A DNA stretch of 64,000 nt from Proteiniphilum sp. (GTDB lineage Bacteria; Bacteroidota; Bacteroidia; Bacteroidales; Dysgonomonadaceae): NCBI GenBank assembly GCA_028709605.1, contig JAQVWR010000002.1, forward strand, positions 1-64,000. The letters run 5' to 3'. The notes beneath the pieces were generated by a model, which did no database searches, was not told where the DNA came from, and saw only the letters and a list, made by a program, of their open reading frames with translations. Of this stretch, positions 36,697 to 46,843 are shown piece by piece (position 1 is the stretch's first letter; every line of letters starts with the position of its first letter). A program made the translations under genes and the position numbers.

Positions 36697-38538
36697 TCAT
36701 CCTTTCGGGTAGAGCTTGTGGATCAGATCCTGGCGGTTCATCTTTTTCAGGGCACGAATGATGCTCTTTTTGTTTTGCCCGTCGTGCCAGAAGAAGAACT
36801 GCCGTTGTGCATTTTTCTGTTCGCTGGTTCTTGCGGTGTAAACAGGCTCCAGGGTGTAGGGGTGGAAGCCGGTGTAATAGATCTCTGTGGCCAGCGTCAT
36901 TGGGGATGGAGTGAAGTCCTGCACCTGTTCCAGTTTGAGGTGCAGCTCCTTGGTGATCGCGGCCAGCTCGGCCATATCCTCTTCACTGCACCCGGGATGG
37001 GAGGAGATGAAATAGGGGATCAGCTGCTGGTTGAGTCCTTCTGTGCGGTTCAGTGTATCAAAAATGCTTTTGAACCGGTAGAAAAGGTCGAAGGAGGGTT
37101 TACGCATGATCTTCAATGTGGCGTCGGAGGTGTGTTCCGGAGCGACCTTTAACCTTCCGGAGACATGTTTGGTAATGACTTCCCGCAAATAGCTTTGTGT
37201 AGCCGCGTTGGTTGCGTCATTGCTGCTGGTGTGTAGCAACATGTCGTAGCGAATGCCGCTGCCGATGAATGATTTTTTCACGCCGGGGAGGGCGTCCACC
37301 GAATGATAGATATCCAGCAGGGGGGCATGGTCGGTGTTGAGATTGGGGCATACCTTCGGGAAGATGCAGGAGGGGCGATAGCATTTCTCACAGAGAGAGA
37401 GCTCTTTCCCCTGCATCCGGTACATGTTGGCCGATGGGCCTCCCAGGTCGCTGATGTATCCCTTGAAGCCGGGCAGGCGGGTGATTTTTTTCACCTCCTC
37501 CAGGATGGATCTTTTCGATCTGGAAGCAATAAATTTTCCCTGATGTGCCGAGATGGTGCAGAAGGCGCAGCCGCCGAAGCAGCCGCGATGCAGGTTTACG
37601 GAGAATTTGATCATCTCATAGGCAGGGATTCGCTTCTCCTTGTATTTGGGATGAGGCAGACGGGTGTAGGGAAGGTCGAAAGAAGCATCGATCTCTTCCT
37701 CTTGCATCGGCGGAAAGGGCGGGTTCACCACGAGGGTGCTGTTTTCCACTCCCTGCAGGATGCGGGCCGCGTGGAGGCGGTTCGACTGCTCTTCCACCAT
37801 TCGGAAATTGCGGGCCTGCTTGCGTTTGTCCTGCAGGCACTCTTCATGCGCGAAGAGCGTAATCTCTTCCGGAAAGGAGTTGGATGGGACGGCCTCCGGT
37901 GCACGGAGAAATGCTGTCTGGGGTATCCCGGTGATTTCGTCGATGCTTTTTCCTTGTCTCAGCTCGGCGATCAGTTGCTTCAACGGCTGTTCTCCCATCC
38001 CGTAGATCAGCAGCTCTGCACCGGTGTCGGCCAGGATGGTTTTGTGCAGCGCGTCATCCCAGTAGTCGTAGTGGGTCACCCTTCTCAGGGATGCCTCCAC
38101 CCCTCCCAGCACGAGGGGCACCTCCGGATAAAGCTGCTTCAATATGCGGGAGTAGACTGTAACCGCCCGGTCGGGACGCATATCGGAGCGCCCGTCGGGG
38201 GTATAGGCATCATTCGAGCGAAGCCGTTTGTTGGCCGTATAGCGATTGATCATGGAATCCATCACGCCCGACGTCACGGCGAAGAAGAGACGTGGCACAC
38301 CCAGTTTCCGGAAGTCACGCAGATCATCTCGCCAGTTGGGCTGCGGTACGATGGCTACCCGCAGTCCCTCGCTTTCCAGCAGACGCCCGATCACGGCGGT
38401 ACCGAAAGAGGGGTGGTCCACATAGGCGTCACCCGAGAAGAGGATCACATCGGCCTCCTCCCATCCGCGAAGAGCCATTTCTTTCTTCGTCGTGGGCAGC
38501 CAGTCGGTCAGTTGCAGTGATTTCTCTTCCATACGCAT
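36697..38538 (-). CDS. YgiQ-family radical SAM protein
   Basis: 613 residues. An N-terminal domain (about 1-190), the radical SAM core with CFGGCAFCTISAHQG (Cx3Cx2C) and a C-terminal extension. Recognised by ITRLPGFKGYISDLGGPSAN (about 360) and the CEKCYRPSCIFPKVCPNL cysteine cluster. Function of YgiQ is not established. The start may be 38538 or the second Met at 38532; only 7 bp separate it from the SulP gene, so they form an operon. Confidence 0.93.
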   Translation of the reverse strand: MRMEEKSLQLTDWLPTTKKEMALRGWEEADVILFSGDAYVDHPSFGTAVIGRLLESEGLRVAIVPQPNWRDDLRDFRKLGVPRLFFAVTSGVMDSMINRYTANKRLRSNDAYTPDGRSDMRPDRAVTVYSRILKQLYPEVPLVLGGVEASLRRVTHYDYWDDALHKTILADTGAELLIYGMGEQPLKQLIAELRQGKSIDEITGIPQTAFLRAPEAVPSNSFPEEITLFAHEECLQDKRKQARNFRMVEEQSNRLHAARILQGVENSTLVVNPPFPPMQEEEIDASFDLPYTRLPHPKYKEKRIPAYEMIKFSVNLHRGCFGGCAFCTISAHQGKFIASRSKRSILEEVKKITRLPGFKGYISDLGGPSANMYRMQGKELSLCEKCYRPSCIFPKVCPNLNTDHAPLLDIYHSVDALPGVKKSFIGSGIRYDMLLHTSSNDATNAATQSYLREVITKHVSGRLKVAPEHTSDATLKIMRKPSFDLFYRFKSIFDTLNRTEGLNQQLIPYFISSHPGCSEEDMAELAAITKELHLKLEQVQDFTPSPMTLATEIYYTGFHPYTLEPVYTARTSEQKNAQRQFFFWHDGQNKKSIIRALKKMNRQDLIHKLYPKG

Positions 38539-38545
38539 CCCGCTT

Positions 38546-40270
38546 TTAACAGCGGAGCTTTTCTTTTTTGCTCATCATCTCCTCTTCGATGGCATGTGCT
38601 CTTTCAATCGCTAAGCGGATATTGGGGCAGATATTCTCCTGTCCGACGATTTCGGGGATCTTTGACCGGTTCAGGTTTTTCCGCAGGGTGTCACTGACAC
38701 CCGACAGGATGATCCGTATCTTCTCTCTGCGGGAATTACGGCAGAGTGTCTCTAAGTTGTTCAGGCCGGTGGCATCGATGAAGGGCACCTTGCGCATGCG
38801 GATGATGCGGATCGGGTGGTGTGCGCCAATCTCCCGCATCAGTTCATCGAACTTATTGGCCACGCCGAAAAAGAAGGGTCCGTCGATCTCGTACACTTCC
38901 ACGCCTTTCGGCAGGAAGAGCACCTCTTCCTGCTGATCCGCGGAGTAGGATTCTATCTCTTGGGTGATCTCTATCTTTTCCGTGATATGCCGGATCTGTG
39001 TACTCTCGTTCATCCGTTTCAGGAAGGCAAACACCGCCAGCAGCAATCCTATTTCAATGGCGATGGTCAGGTCGAAGATGACGGTGAGCAGGAAGGTGGT
39101 CAGCAGGATGGCCAGGGTCGATCGCGACTGTTTCATCAGGGCGACGAAGGTGCGCCACTCACTCATGTTGTAGGCTACCACCACTAACACGCCTGCCAGG
39201 CAGGCCATCGGGATATGTTTGGTGAGATCGCCCAGAAAGAGCACGATCAGCAACAGAACCACCGCGTGAATAATGCCTGCCACCGGGGTGCGTCCTCCGT
39301 TGTTGATATTGGTCATGGTGCGGGCGATGGCCCCTGTGGCCGGAATACCTCCGAAAAGAGGGGTGATGAGATTAGCGGCACCCTGTGCTACTAGCTCCAT
39401 GTTGGCATTGTGTTGTTTGCCGGTCACCGCATCGGCGACGGTAGCCGAGAGCAGCGACTCGATGGCTCCCAATATCGCAATGGTGAAAGCTGCCGGAAAA
39501 AGCAACCGGACACTTTCCATGTTCAGGGAGATCTGTTGCATCGCAGGCAGCTGATTGTTGATCATAAACCGGTCGCCAATGGTTTCAATGCCGCTGATGC
39601 CCCCGTATTTCTTCATCAGCCAGGCTGCCACTGTCATCCCGATGATGGCAATCAGCGAACCGGGTATCTTCTTCGACATCTTTGGCGTAAGCAGGATGAT
39701 GGCCACGCTCGCGAAGCCAATGAGCATAGTCCACCAGTGGACGGTGCCGAAATGCTGAAAGTAAATGGTCCATTTCTGCAAAAATTCGGAGGGGAGCTTC
39801 GGGGTGGTCAGGCCGAACAGATCTTTGATCTGGGTGGTGAAGATGGTCACCGCGATACCGCTGGTGAAGCCCACCACAATTGGGTAAGGGATGAACCGGA
39901 TGATCGTGCCCAGCTTCAGGAACCCCATCAGAATGAGCATTCCTCCTGCAAGCACCGTGGCCAGCGTGAGCCCTTGCACGCCATACTGCTCAACGATGCC
40001 GTAGACGATCACAATGAACGCACCGGTGGGTCCCCCTATCTGAACCGTGCTACCGCCCAGAAAGGAGATGATGAATCCGGCAATGATCGCCGTGTAGATA
40101 CCCTTTTCCGGGGTCACCCCCGATGCGATACCGAAAGCAATGGCCAGGGGCAGTGCCACTACTCCTACAATCAGGCCGGCCATCAGGTCGGCCATGAACT
40201 TCTCCTTGTTGTAATGCTTAAGCGTTTGAAAAAGAACAGGCTGAAAATCAGTTGGAAAATTTATTCGCAT
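38546..40270 (-). CDS. SulP-family anion transporter with STAS domain
   Basis: 574 residues. About 12-14 membrane helices (about 25-420) with the SulP signature near VGVVALPLAIAFGIASG, and a C-terminal STAS domain (about 445-560; KVPFIDATGLNNLETL, the usual phosphorylation-site neighbourhood). Substrate could be bicarbonate, sulfate or dicarboxylate; not decidable by eye. A -7 box (TATCTTTG, minus strand, 40291-40298) is 21 bp upstream. Confidence 0.93.
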   Translation of the reverse strand: MRINFPTDFQPVLFQTLKHYNKEKFMADLMAGLIVGVVALPLAIAFGIASGVTPEKGIYTAIIAGFIISFLGGSTVQIGGPTGAFIVIVYGIVEQYGVQGLTLATVLAGGMLILMGFLKLGTIIRFIPYPIVVGFTSGIAVTIFTTQIKDLFGLTTPKLPSEFLQKWTIYFQHFGTVHWWTMLIGFASVAIILLTPKMSKKIPGSLIAIIGMTVAAWLMKKYGGISGIETIGDRFMINNQLPAMQQISLNMESVRLLFPAAFTIAILGAIESLLSATVADAVTGKQHNANMELVAQGAANLITPLFGGIPATGAIARTMTNINNGGRTPVAGIIHAVVLLLIVLFLGDLTKHIPMACLAGVLVVVAYNMSEWRTFVALMKQSRSTLAILLTTFLLTVIFDLTIAIEIGLLLAVFAFLKRMNESTQIRHITEKIEITQEIESYSADQQEEVLFLPKGVEVYEIDGPFFFGVANKFDELMREIGAHHPIRIIRMRKVPFIDATGLNNLETLCRNSRREKIRIILSGVSDTLRKNLNRSKIPEIVGQENICPNIRLAIERAHAIEEEMMSKKEKLRC

Positions 40271-40290
40271 AACCTAAAATAAAAACAGTG

Positions 40291-40298
40291 CAAAGATA
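40291..40298 (-). promoter_or_regulatory. Putative -7 box for sulP-ygiQ
   Basis: TATCTTTG on the minus strand, 21 bp before the transporter start; no clear -33 box. Confidence 0.45.
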
Positions 40299-40391
40299 CA
40301 CAATTCATTCCGTATTTTCAGCCAGGAACACGGATTTTTGGAAAACATCCCGCAGTGTAGGGCAGGAAGTGCCCGGAAAAAGAATGGATCC

Positions 40392-41036
40392 TTATATTTC
40401 TCCCTGTTCTACCAGCACACAGACCTGTTCCGTGATGCGATCTTCCCCGTAAGGGTTATAGCGAGTCTTGAGGCTGTTGCCGAACAGGCCGGCGAATAGG
40501 TTGTAGCTCCAGGCTTTGAAGCTTCCCATAAAGGCATCAATGATGTGATAGGAGGAAGAGTTGGTTTCCCGGTCCACCAGTTTCATCAGCAGCTGTCCCT
40601 GAGACCGCGTCAGTTTTTTCATTTTGGGGGTGTATTCATCCATCAGGTACTTCTCCATCCGGTTCAGGTGCTTTTGCCTTGCTTTGTCGTCGGGGAGTGT
40701 CTCCATATATTCGTAGGTCTCCGTGATGATGCAGGCGATCTGTTTGGCGAAGGGCAGGGTCTTTTTCACGTCCCGGACCAGTTTGCCGTAGGCCGCCTGG
40801 TCTTTTCTGTTGCGAAAGGTGAGAGGTGAGTATTTGATGAAATCGGTCAGCCACATACAGGCCACCGTGTCGCCATTGAGAATCACGGCCGGGTAGACGT
40901 TCGGCATCAGAAAGACCGATGGCACGGGGATGTCGGTTTCCGGATTCATGTTGGCGGCATCATACACCTGTGCCATGTTTTGAAAAGGCATCAGCGCAGA
41001 TATCAGCCCAATGAGTATATGCAAACGTATCTCCAT
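40392..41036 (-). CDS. DUF4294 protein, exported
   Basis: 214 residues from ATG 41034-41036; a longer frame to 41084 lacks support. Signal peptide about 1-22 (ending MAQ). Contains a Gly/Asp patch (VILNGDTVACMWL) and a long amphipathic helical region (RNRKDQAAYGKLVRDVKKTLP), as in DUF4294 proteins restricted to Bacteroidetes. No catalytic motif is obvious. A -7 box (TATCTTTG, minus, 41044-41051) sits just upstream, so the leader would be very short. Confidence 0.85.
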   Translation of the reverse strand: MEIRLHILIGLISALMPFQNMAQVYDAANMNPETDIPVPSVFLMPNVYPAVILNGDTVACMWLTDFIKYSPLTFRNRKDQAAYGKLVRDVKKTLPFAKQIACIITETYEYMETLPDDKARQKHLNRMEKYLMDEYTPKMKKLTRSQGQLLMKLVDRETNSSSYHIIDAFMGSFKAWSYNLFAGLFGNSLKTRYNPYGEDRITEQVCVLVEQGEI

Positions 41037-41243
41037 TTCGTCACAAAGATAAACGCATTGTTTTATTCTGCCGCGTGAAAACACGTTAACTGTCGTTAAT
41101 TAAGGCCCGTGTTTTTAGATTGTTAAGAAGGATATTCCCCCGAAAAAGATTGTGATCACCGGCTCTTATCATTAAAAAAACCGGGAAATCAGCCGCCGTT
41201 CCGTGGAAATGCTGTACATTTGAGCACACCAATTCAACGGACA

Positions 41244-43049
41244 ATGGCATATCATCATTTAGGAGAGGTTATTCACCAGCAGGCTCGCAAATACAGGTAC
41301 AAAACGGTATTGAAGTTTCAGGCCCCAGGAGGGGCATGGCAGAAGATGTCCTGGAAAGAGTTTTCCGGGAACATCATGAAAACCGCTCAGGCCATGGCCG
41401 AGATGGGTGTCAAGCCGGGTGACAATCTGGGGGTTTACTCGCAGAATATGGAGCAGTATCTGGTCACCGATTTTGCTGCTTATGCCAACAGGGCGGTGAT
41501 GGTGCCCATCTATGCCACCGCTTCCCCCATGCAGGTAAGCTATATCGTGCAGGATGCAGGGATCCGGCTCCTGTTCGTGGGCGAGCAGTTTCAGTATAAC
41601 AACGCCTGGAAGGTGCAGCAGGAGAACCCGCTGCCGGTGAAGCTGATTATCTTCGACCGAAGGGTGGTGCTGAAGAGCAATGACCATACATCCGTCTATT
41701 TTGATGATTTCATTGCCACGGGTGATAATTCCGAATCGATGGCGCTGGTGAATGCCCGTCTAAAGCAGCTGAAGGAGAGTGAGCTGGCCACGATCATCTA
41801 TACATCGGGCACTACGGGTGAGCCCAAGGGGGTGATGCTCACCCACGCCAATTATCTGAAAGCGATGGAGATCCATGACCTGCGCATCACCGGCATGTCG
41901 GAGAGGGATCTCTCCATCTGTTTCCTGCCGCTTACCCATATCTTTGAGAAAGCCTGGACCTACTACTGCCTGCTCAAAGGGGTGCCTGTCGTCATCAACC
42001 GCGATCCCAATGAGATCCGTAAGAACCTTCGGGTGGTGCGCCCCACTCTGATGAGCAACGTGCCCCGTTTCTGGGAAAAGGTGTATGATGGGGTGCAGGA
42101 CATCGTCGGTCATCTGCCCGCTGGATTGAAGTGGCTCTTCCATGATGCCGTGAAAACAGGGCAGAGGCACAACCTGGCGTATGTGAATGAGGGGAAGCGG
42201 CCCCCATTGACCAATCGGCTGAAGTTCTTCATCTATCGCCATTCCGTCTTTTATTTGATCAAGCGGGTGGTGGGGATCGACCGTGGTAACTTCTTCCCGG
42301 TGGCCGGCGCCCCTCTCTCCGACACCATCAACAGCTTCATGCAGTCGATCGACGTACACCTGATCTACGGCTACGGTCTCTCCGAGACCACCGCTACGGT
42401 AAGCTGTTATCCGGCACAGGGGTTCCGGATAGGTACGGTAGGCAGGGTGATGCCCGATGTAGAGGTGAAGATCGGCGAGAACAGCGAGATCCTGGTAAAG
42501 GGTGACACAGTGATGAAGGGGTACTACAATAAGCCGGAGGCCACACGGGATGCATTTACGGCAGATGGTTATTTCCGGACCGGCGATGCCGGCTTATTGA
42601 CGGAGAACCATGAGATCATTCTCACCGAACGGATCAAGGATCTCTATAAAACATCGAACGGGAAGTATATTGCTCCGCAGATGATCGAGACCCGCATCAG
42701 CGAGGACAGGTATATTGACCAGGTGGCGGTGATCGGCGATGAGCGCAAGTTCGTGAGTGCCCTGATCGTACCCGATTACGAAGCGCTGAAAAGCTATGCC
42801 CGTGAGCAGCAGATCTCCTTTGCCTCGGTGGAGGAGTTGGTGCGCAACAAAGAGATCAACGACTTCATCTTCGGGCAGATTGAACTGCTGCAGTCGCAGT
42901 TTACCTCCTACGAAAAGATCAAGCGGATCACCCTTCTTCCCCAACCTTTCAGCATGGAACACGGCGAGCTGACGAACACCCTGAAGCTGCGCCGGAAGGT
43001 GTTGCTGGAGAGGTATTGCGATCAGATTGAAGCGATGTATGCCGGGTAG
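41244..43049 (+). CDS. Long-chain acyl-CoA synthetase
   Basis: AMP-forming fatty acid-CoA ligase, 601 residues from ATG 41244 (a TTG eight codons earlier is rejected). ATP-binding loop YTSGTTGEPKGVMLTH (about 186-201), the adenylation motif YGYGLSETTA, and the FRTGDAG hinge. Activates fatty acids for lipid synthesis or recycling. Stands alone between DUF4294 (divergent) and leuS. Confidence 0.94.
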   Translation: MAYHHLGEVIHQQARKYRYKTVLKFQAPGGAWQKMSWKEFSGNIMKTAQAMAEMGVKPGDNLGVYSQNMEQYLVTDFAAYANRAVMVPIYATASPMQVSYIVQDAGIRLLFVGEQFQYNNAWKVQQENPLPVKLIIFDRRVVLKSNDHTSVYFDDFIATGDNSESMALVNARLKQLKESELATIIYTSGTTGEPKGVMLTHANYLKAMEIHDLRITGMSERDLSICFLPLTHIFEKAWTYYCLLKGVPVVINRDPNEIRKNLRVVRPTLMSNVPRFWEKVYDGVQDIVGHLPAGLKWLFHDAVKTGQRHNLAYVNEGKRPPLTNRLKFFIYRHSVFYLIKRVVGIDRGNFFPVAGAPLSDTINSFMQSIDVHLIYGYGLSETTATVSCYPAQGFRIGTVGRVMPDVEVKIGENSEILVKGDTVMKGYYNKPEATRDAFTADGYFRTGDAGLLTENHEIILTERIKDLYKTSNGKYIAPQMIETRISEDRYIDQVAVIGDERKFVSALIVPDYEALKSYAREQQISFASVEELVRNKEINDFIFGQIELLQSQFTSYEKIKRITLLPQPFSMEHGELTNTLKLRRKVLLERYCDQIEAMYAG

Positions 43050-43135
43050 AGACACCGGCTTTCCGTTGTCATTTCCGGCTCTTCGCTCCTTTGTAAAACC
43101 CTCCCTTTAAAGGCTGTTCTTCAGAACTTATTTGC

Positions 43136-43143
43136 TATCTTTG
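43136..43143 (+). promoter_or_regulatory. Putative -7 box for leuS
   Basis: TATCTTTG, 25 bp before the start; a weak -33 element only. Confidence 0.5.
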
Positions 43144-43168
43144 CACCGTTTTCTTAAAATGGCAAGGA

Positions 43169-45922
43169 ATGGAATATAATTTCGAAGAAATTGAAAAACG
43201 GTGGCAGCAGTATTGGGCCGACCATCAGATCTACAAGGTGTCGGAGGAGGACGCAAAACCCAAGTATTATGTGTTGGATATGTTCCCCTATCCCTCGGGA
43301 GCGGGTTTGCATGTGGGGCATCCACTGGGATACATCGCTTCCGATATTTTTTCGAGATTCAAGCGTCTGCAAGGCTTTAATGTGCTCCATCCCATGGGAT
43401 ACGATGCCTACGGGCTGCCGGCAGAACAGTACGCCATTCAGACCGGACAGCATCCGGCCGTTACTACCGAGGAGAACATCGCCCGCTACCGCGAACAGAT
43501 GGATAAGATAGGCTTCTCCTACGACTGGGACCGCGAGGTGCGCACCTGCGATCCTGGTTACTATCAATGGACCCAGTGGGCCTTTATCCGGATGTTTCAC
43601 TCCTACTACTGCAACCGGGCCGGGCGGGCACGTCCCATTGCCGAGCTGGAGGAGCTCTTCTCCCGGCAGGGCACTGAAGGGTTAGATCCGGCATGCAGTG
43701 AGCCGATGAGCTTCACGGCGGCGGAGTGGAACGGCAAAACCAAGACAGAGCAACAGCAGATCCTGATGAACTACCGCATCGCCTATCTGGGCGATACGAT
43801 GGTGAACTGGTGCCCGAAGCTGGGAACCGTGTTGGCCAACGATGAGGTGAGTGAGGGGCTCTCCATCCGGGGAGGCTATCCTGTGGAACAGAAGAAAATG
43901 CGGCAGTGGTGCCTGCGGGTATCGGCTTACGCACAGCGACTGCTGGAGGGACTGGATCGCGTGGAGTGGAGCGAGTCGCTGAAGGAGACCCAGCGCAACT
44001 GGATTGGGCGCAGCGAAGGAGCCGTGATGCATTTCCACACCACCGAAGGAGTCTCCTTCGATATCTTCACCACCCGTGCCGATACCATCTTCGGTGTCAC
44101 CTTTATGGTGCTGGCTCCCGAGAGCGAGCTGGTGGCACAGTTCACCACACCGGAACAGCACGCGGCCGTGCAGGATTACATGGAGCAGACACGGAAAAGA
44201 ACCGAACGGGAGCGCATTGCCGACCGATCGGTGACCGGCGTCTTCTCGGGAGCCTATGCCTCCCATCCTTTTACGGGTGAGCCGTTGCCCATCTGGATCT
44301 CCGATTATGTGTTGGCCGGCTATGGCACCGGTGCCATCATGGCCGTGCCGGCGCACGACAGTCGTGACTACGCTTTTGCCAGACATTTCCATCTTCCCAT
44401 TGTGCCGCTGATTGAGGGGTGTGATGTCTCCGAGGAGAGCTTCGACGCCAAAGAGGGGGTGATGATCAACTCTGCCTTCCTCAACGGGATGTCCGTGAAG
44501 GAGGCTATCCCTGCCGCCATCGATGAGGTAGAGAAGCAGGGCCTCGGCTACCGCAAGATCAACTACCGCCTGCGCGACGCCATCTTCTCCCGCCAGCGTT
44601 ACTGGGGAGAGCCGTTCCCCGTCTACTACAAGGATGGAATGCCCTATACCCTGGGAGAGGAAGAGCTGCCGCTCGAGCTGCCGGAGGTGGATAAGTTCCT
44701 TCCCACCGAAACGGGCGAGCCGCCCCTGGGACGGGCAAAAAACTGGCACACCCGGGAGGGTTACCCCCTCGAGCTGAATACCATGCCCGGCTTTGCCGGC
44801 TCGTCGGCTTACTATCTCCGTTACATGGACCCGCACAATGAGGAGGCGATGGTGTCGGAGAAGGTGAACCGCTACTGGCGCAACGTGGACCTTTACATCG
44901 GAGGTACCGAGCATGCCACGGGCCACCTTATTTATAGTCGTTTTTGGAACAAGTTCCTGTTCGACATCGGTGTGTCGTGCGAGGAGGAGCCATTCAGGAA
45001 GCTGATCAATCAGGGGATGATCCAGGGACGCAGCAACTTCGTCTACCGCATCAAGGGTACCAACCGTTTTGTGTCGCTGAACCTCCGCGATCGGTATGAG
45101 GTGACTCCCATCCATGTGGATGTGCACAAGGTGCACAATGATATCCTCGACATCGACGCGTTTCGCAACTGGAACCCGGAATACAAAACTGCCGAGTTTA
45201 TCCTGGAAGATGGCAAGTATATCTGCGGATGGGCCATCGAGAAGATGTCGAAGTCGATGTTCAACGTGGTGAACCCGGACGATATCGTGGAGCAGTACGG
45301 TGCCGATACCCTGCGCCTTTATGAGATGTTCCTGGGGCCATTGGAACAGTCGAAACCATGGGATACTAATGGAATTGATGGTGTTCATCGCTTTCTGCGC
45401 AAGGTGTGGAACCTGTTTTATCGGGAGGAAACGCTCTCCGTTACGGATGAAGAGCCGTCAAAAGAGGAACTGAAAGCGTTGCACAAGCTGATTAAAAAGG
45501 TGACCTCCGATATTGAGCAGTTCTCGTTTAACACCTCCGTGTCGGCGTTCATGATCTGTGCCAATGAGCTGACGACTCTCAAATGCCGGAACAGAAAGGT
45601 ACTGGCTGAGTTAGTGGTCTGTCTGGCTCCTTTTGCACCGCACATCGCGGAGGAGCTGTGGCACGCCCTGGGCAACGAGACCACCGTGTGCGACGCCTCC
45701 TGGCCTGCATGGAATGAGGAGTACCTGAAAGAAGATGCTTTCCCCTATGCGATTTCCTTTAACGGCAAATCCCGTTTTGTGCTCGAGTTTGCGGCTGATG
45801 CCACCCGTGAAGAGATTGAACAGACGGTGCTGGCACATCCCGGTTCGCAGAAGTGGCTGGAAGGCAAAACGCCGAAGAAGGTGATCATTGTTCCGCAAAA
45901 GATCGTGAATGTGGTGATCTGA
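43169..45922 (+). CDS. leuS: Leucyl-tRNA synthetase
   Basis: Charges tRNA-Leu. 917 residues. Class I signatures: HVGH (48-51) for HIGH and KMSKS at about 692. The editing (CP1) domain is present (about 220-420). ERQYWGEPFP-type catalytic segment reads [15 protein letters not shown]-terminal anticodon-binding domain and a short end domain. A downstream YitT-like gene begins 51 bp later. Confidence 0.97.
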   Translation: MEYNFEEIEKRWQQYWADHQIYKVSEEDAKPKYYVLDMFPYPSGAGLHVGHPLGYIASDIFSRFKRLQGFNVLHPMGYDAYGLPAEQYAIQTGQHPAVTTEENIARYREQMDKIGFSYDWDREVRTCDPGYYQWTQWAFIRMFHSYYCNRAGRARPIAELEELFSRQGTEGLDPACSEPMSFTAAEWNGKTKTEQQQILMNYRIAYLGDTMVNWCPKLGTVLANDEVSEGLSIRGGYPVEQKKMRQWCLRVSAYAQRLLEGLDRVEWSESLKETQRNWIGRSEGAVMHFHTTEGVSFDIFTTRADTIFGVTFMVLAPESELVAQFTTPEQHAAVQDYMEQTRKRTERERIADRSVTGVFSGAYASHPFTGEPLPIWISDYVLAGYGTGAIMAVPAHDSRDYAFARHFHLPIVPLIEGCDVSEESFDAKEGVMINSAFLNGMSVKEAIPAAIDEVEKQGLGYRKINYRLRDAIFSRQRYWGEPFPVYYKDGMPYTLGEEELPLELPEVDKFLPTETGEPPLGRAKNWHTREGYPLELNTMPGFAGSSAYYLRYMDPHNEEAMVSEKVNRYWRNVDLYIGGTEHATGHLIYSRFWNKFLFDIGVSCEEEPFRKLINQGMIQGRSNFVYRIKGTNRFVSLNLRDRYEVTPIHVDVHKVHNDILDIDAFRNWNPEYKTAEFILEDGKYICGWAIEKMSKSMFNVVNPDDIVEQYGADTLRLYEMFLGPLEQSKPWDTNGIDGVHRFLRKVWNLFYREETLSVTDEEPSKEELKALHKLIKKVTSDIEQFSFNTSVSAFMICANELTTLKCRNRKVLAELVVCLAPFAPHIAEELWHALGNETTVCDASWPAWNEEYLKEDAFPYAISFNGKSRFVLEFAADATREEIEQTVLAHPGSQKWLEGKTPKKVIIVPQKIVNVVI

Positions 45923-45973
45923 CCCGATTGTGATCTCAGGCAAGTGTAATCTATCGTTTGATCAATACCCTAT

Positions 45974-46843
45974 ATGCCGAAAGAGGTTCGTTATCTGAAG
46001 TCGTTTTACTGGAAGGACTACTTCGTCATCACGGTGGGACTGCTACTCTTCGTGGTGGGCTTCACCGGTTTTATCATACCCAACAAGATCGTGGTGGGGG
46101 GCCTTGGCGGCGTGGGGCAGTTGTTTAAGTATGCCTTCGGTGTACCCCTCTTCATGACTTTTCTGTTGGGGAATGGTATCATGATGGTGGTCGCCTGGTT
46201 TATCCTGGGCAAAGGTTATGTCTTCAAGTCACTCTACGGTGTGGTAGGAGTCACCCTGCTGATGGGGGTGGCTGAGAACCTGATCACCGAGGCAATCATC
46301 CATACCGACCCGCTGATCGCCAGCATCATCGGAGCGGTTTTCAGTGGCAGCGGACTGGGGCTTATTTATACCCGCAATGCCAGTACCGGCGGCACCGATA
46401 TCCTGGGTGCCATCATCACCAAGTACCGTTATATCAGTATGGGTCGCGGATTGTTGTACATTGACCTGATCATTGTCAGCAGCTCCTATTTTTTGTTCCA
46501 GAGCTTCGAAAAGATTATCTACGGGTTGATCGTTGTCTCCGTAATGTATTACACCGTGGATCTGGTCATCAATGGTGCCCGTCAGTCGGTACAGTTCATC
46601 ATCTTCTCCACCCGCTACAACGAGATCGCATCGCATGTCAACTCGGAGCTGCACCGCGGGTGTACCGTGCTGGATGGCGTAGGCTGGTACTCCAAGCAAC
46701 CGCAGAAGGTGCTGATTATCCTGGCCCGCAAGACCGAATCGACCTCCATTTTCCGCTTAGTGAAGCGCATCGATGAGAATGCCTTCATCTCGCAGAGCAA
46801 CGTGGTGGGGGTGTACGGTAAGGGGTTCGATCAGATCAAGTGA
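45974..46843 (+). CDS. YitT-family membrane protein
   Basis: 289 residues. Five or so membrane helices (about 12-190) followed by a C-terminal DUF2179 domain (about 205-285; VLDGVGWYSKQPQKVLIILARK split), a small ferredoxin-like fold. Substrate unknown. Its last 13 bp overlap the end of the FAD/Fe-S oxidoreductase gene on the other strand (46831-46843). Confidence 0.9.
   Translation: MPKEVRYLKSFYWKDYFVITVGLLLFVVGFTGFIIPNKIVVGGLGGVGQLFKYAFGVPLFMTFLLGNGIMMVVAWFILGKGYVFKSLYGVVGVTLLMGVAENLITEAIIHTDPLIASIIGAVFSGSGLGLIYTRNASTGGTDILGAIITKYRYISMGRGLLYIDLIIVSSSYFLFQSFEKIIYGLIVVSVMYYTVDLVINGARQSVQFIIFSTRYNEIASHVNSELHRGCTVLDGVGWYSKQPQKVLIILARKTESTSIFRLVKRIDENAFISQSNVVGVYGKGFDQIK

Noticed and set aside
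37303..38520. 405-codon plus-strand frame opposite YgiQ
   Set aside because: Antisense shadow of a strongly matching radical SAM gene; low-complexity His/Gln-rich text without a family.
43682..45388. 568-codon frame on the strand opposite leuS
   Set aside because: Shadow of leuS codon structure: no start context, no family, and leuS is intact in the opposite frame.
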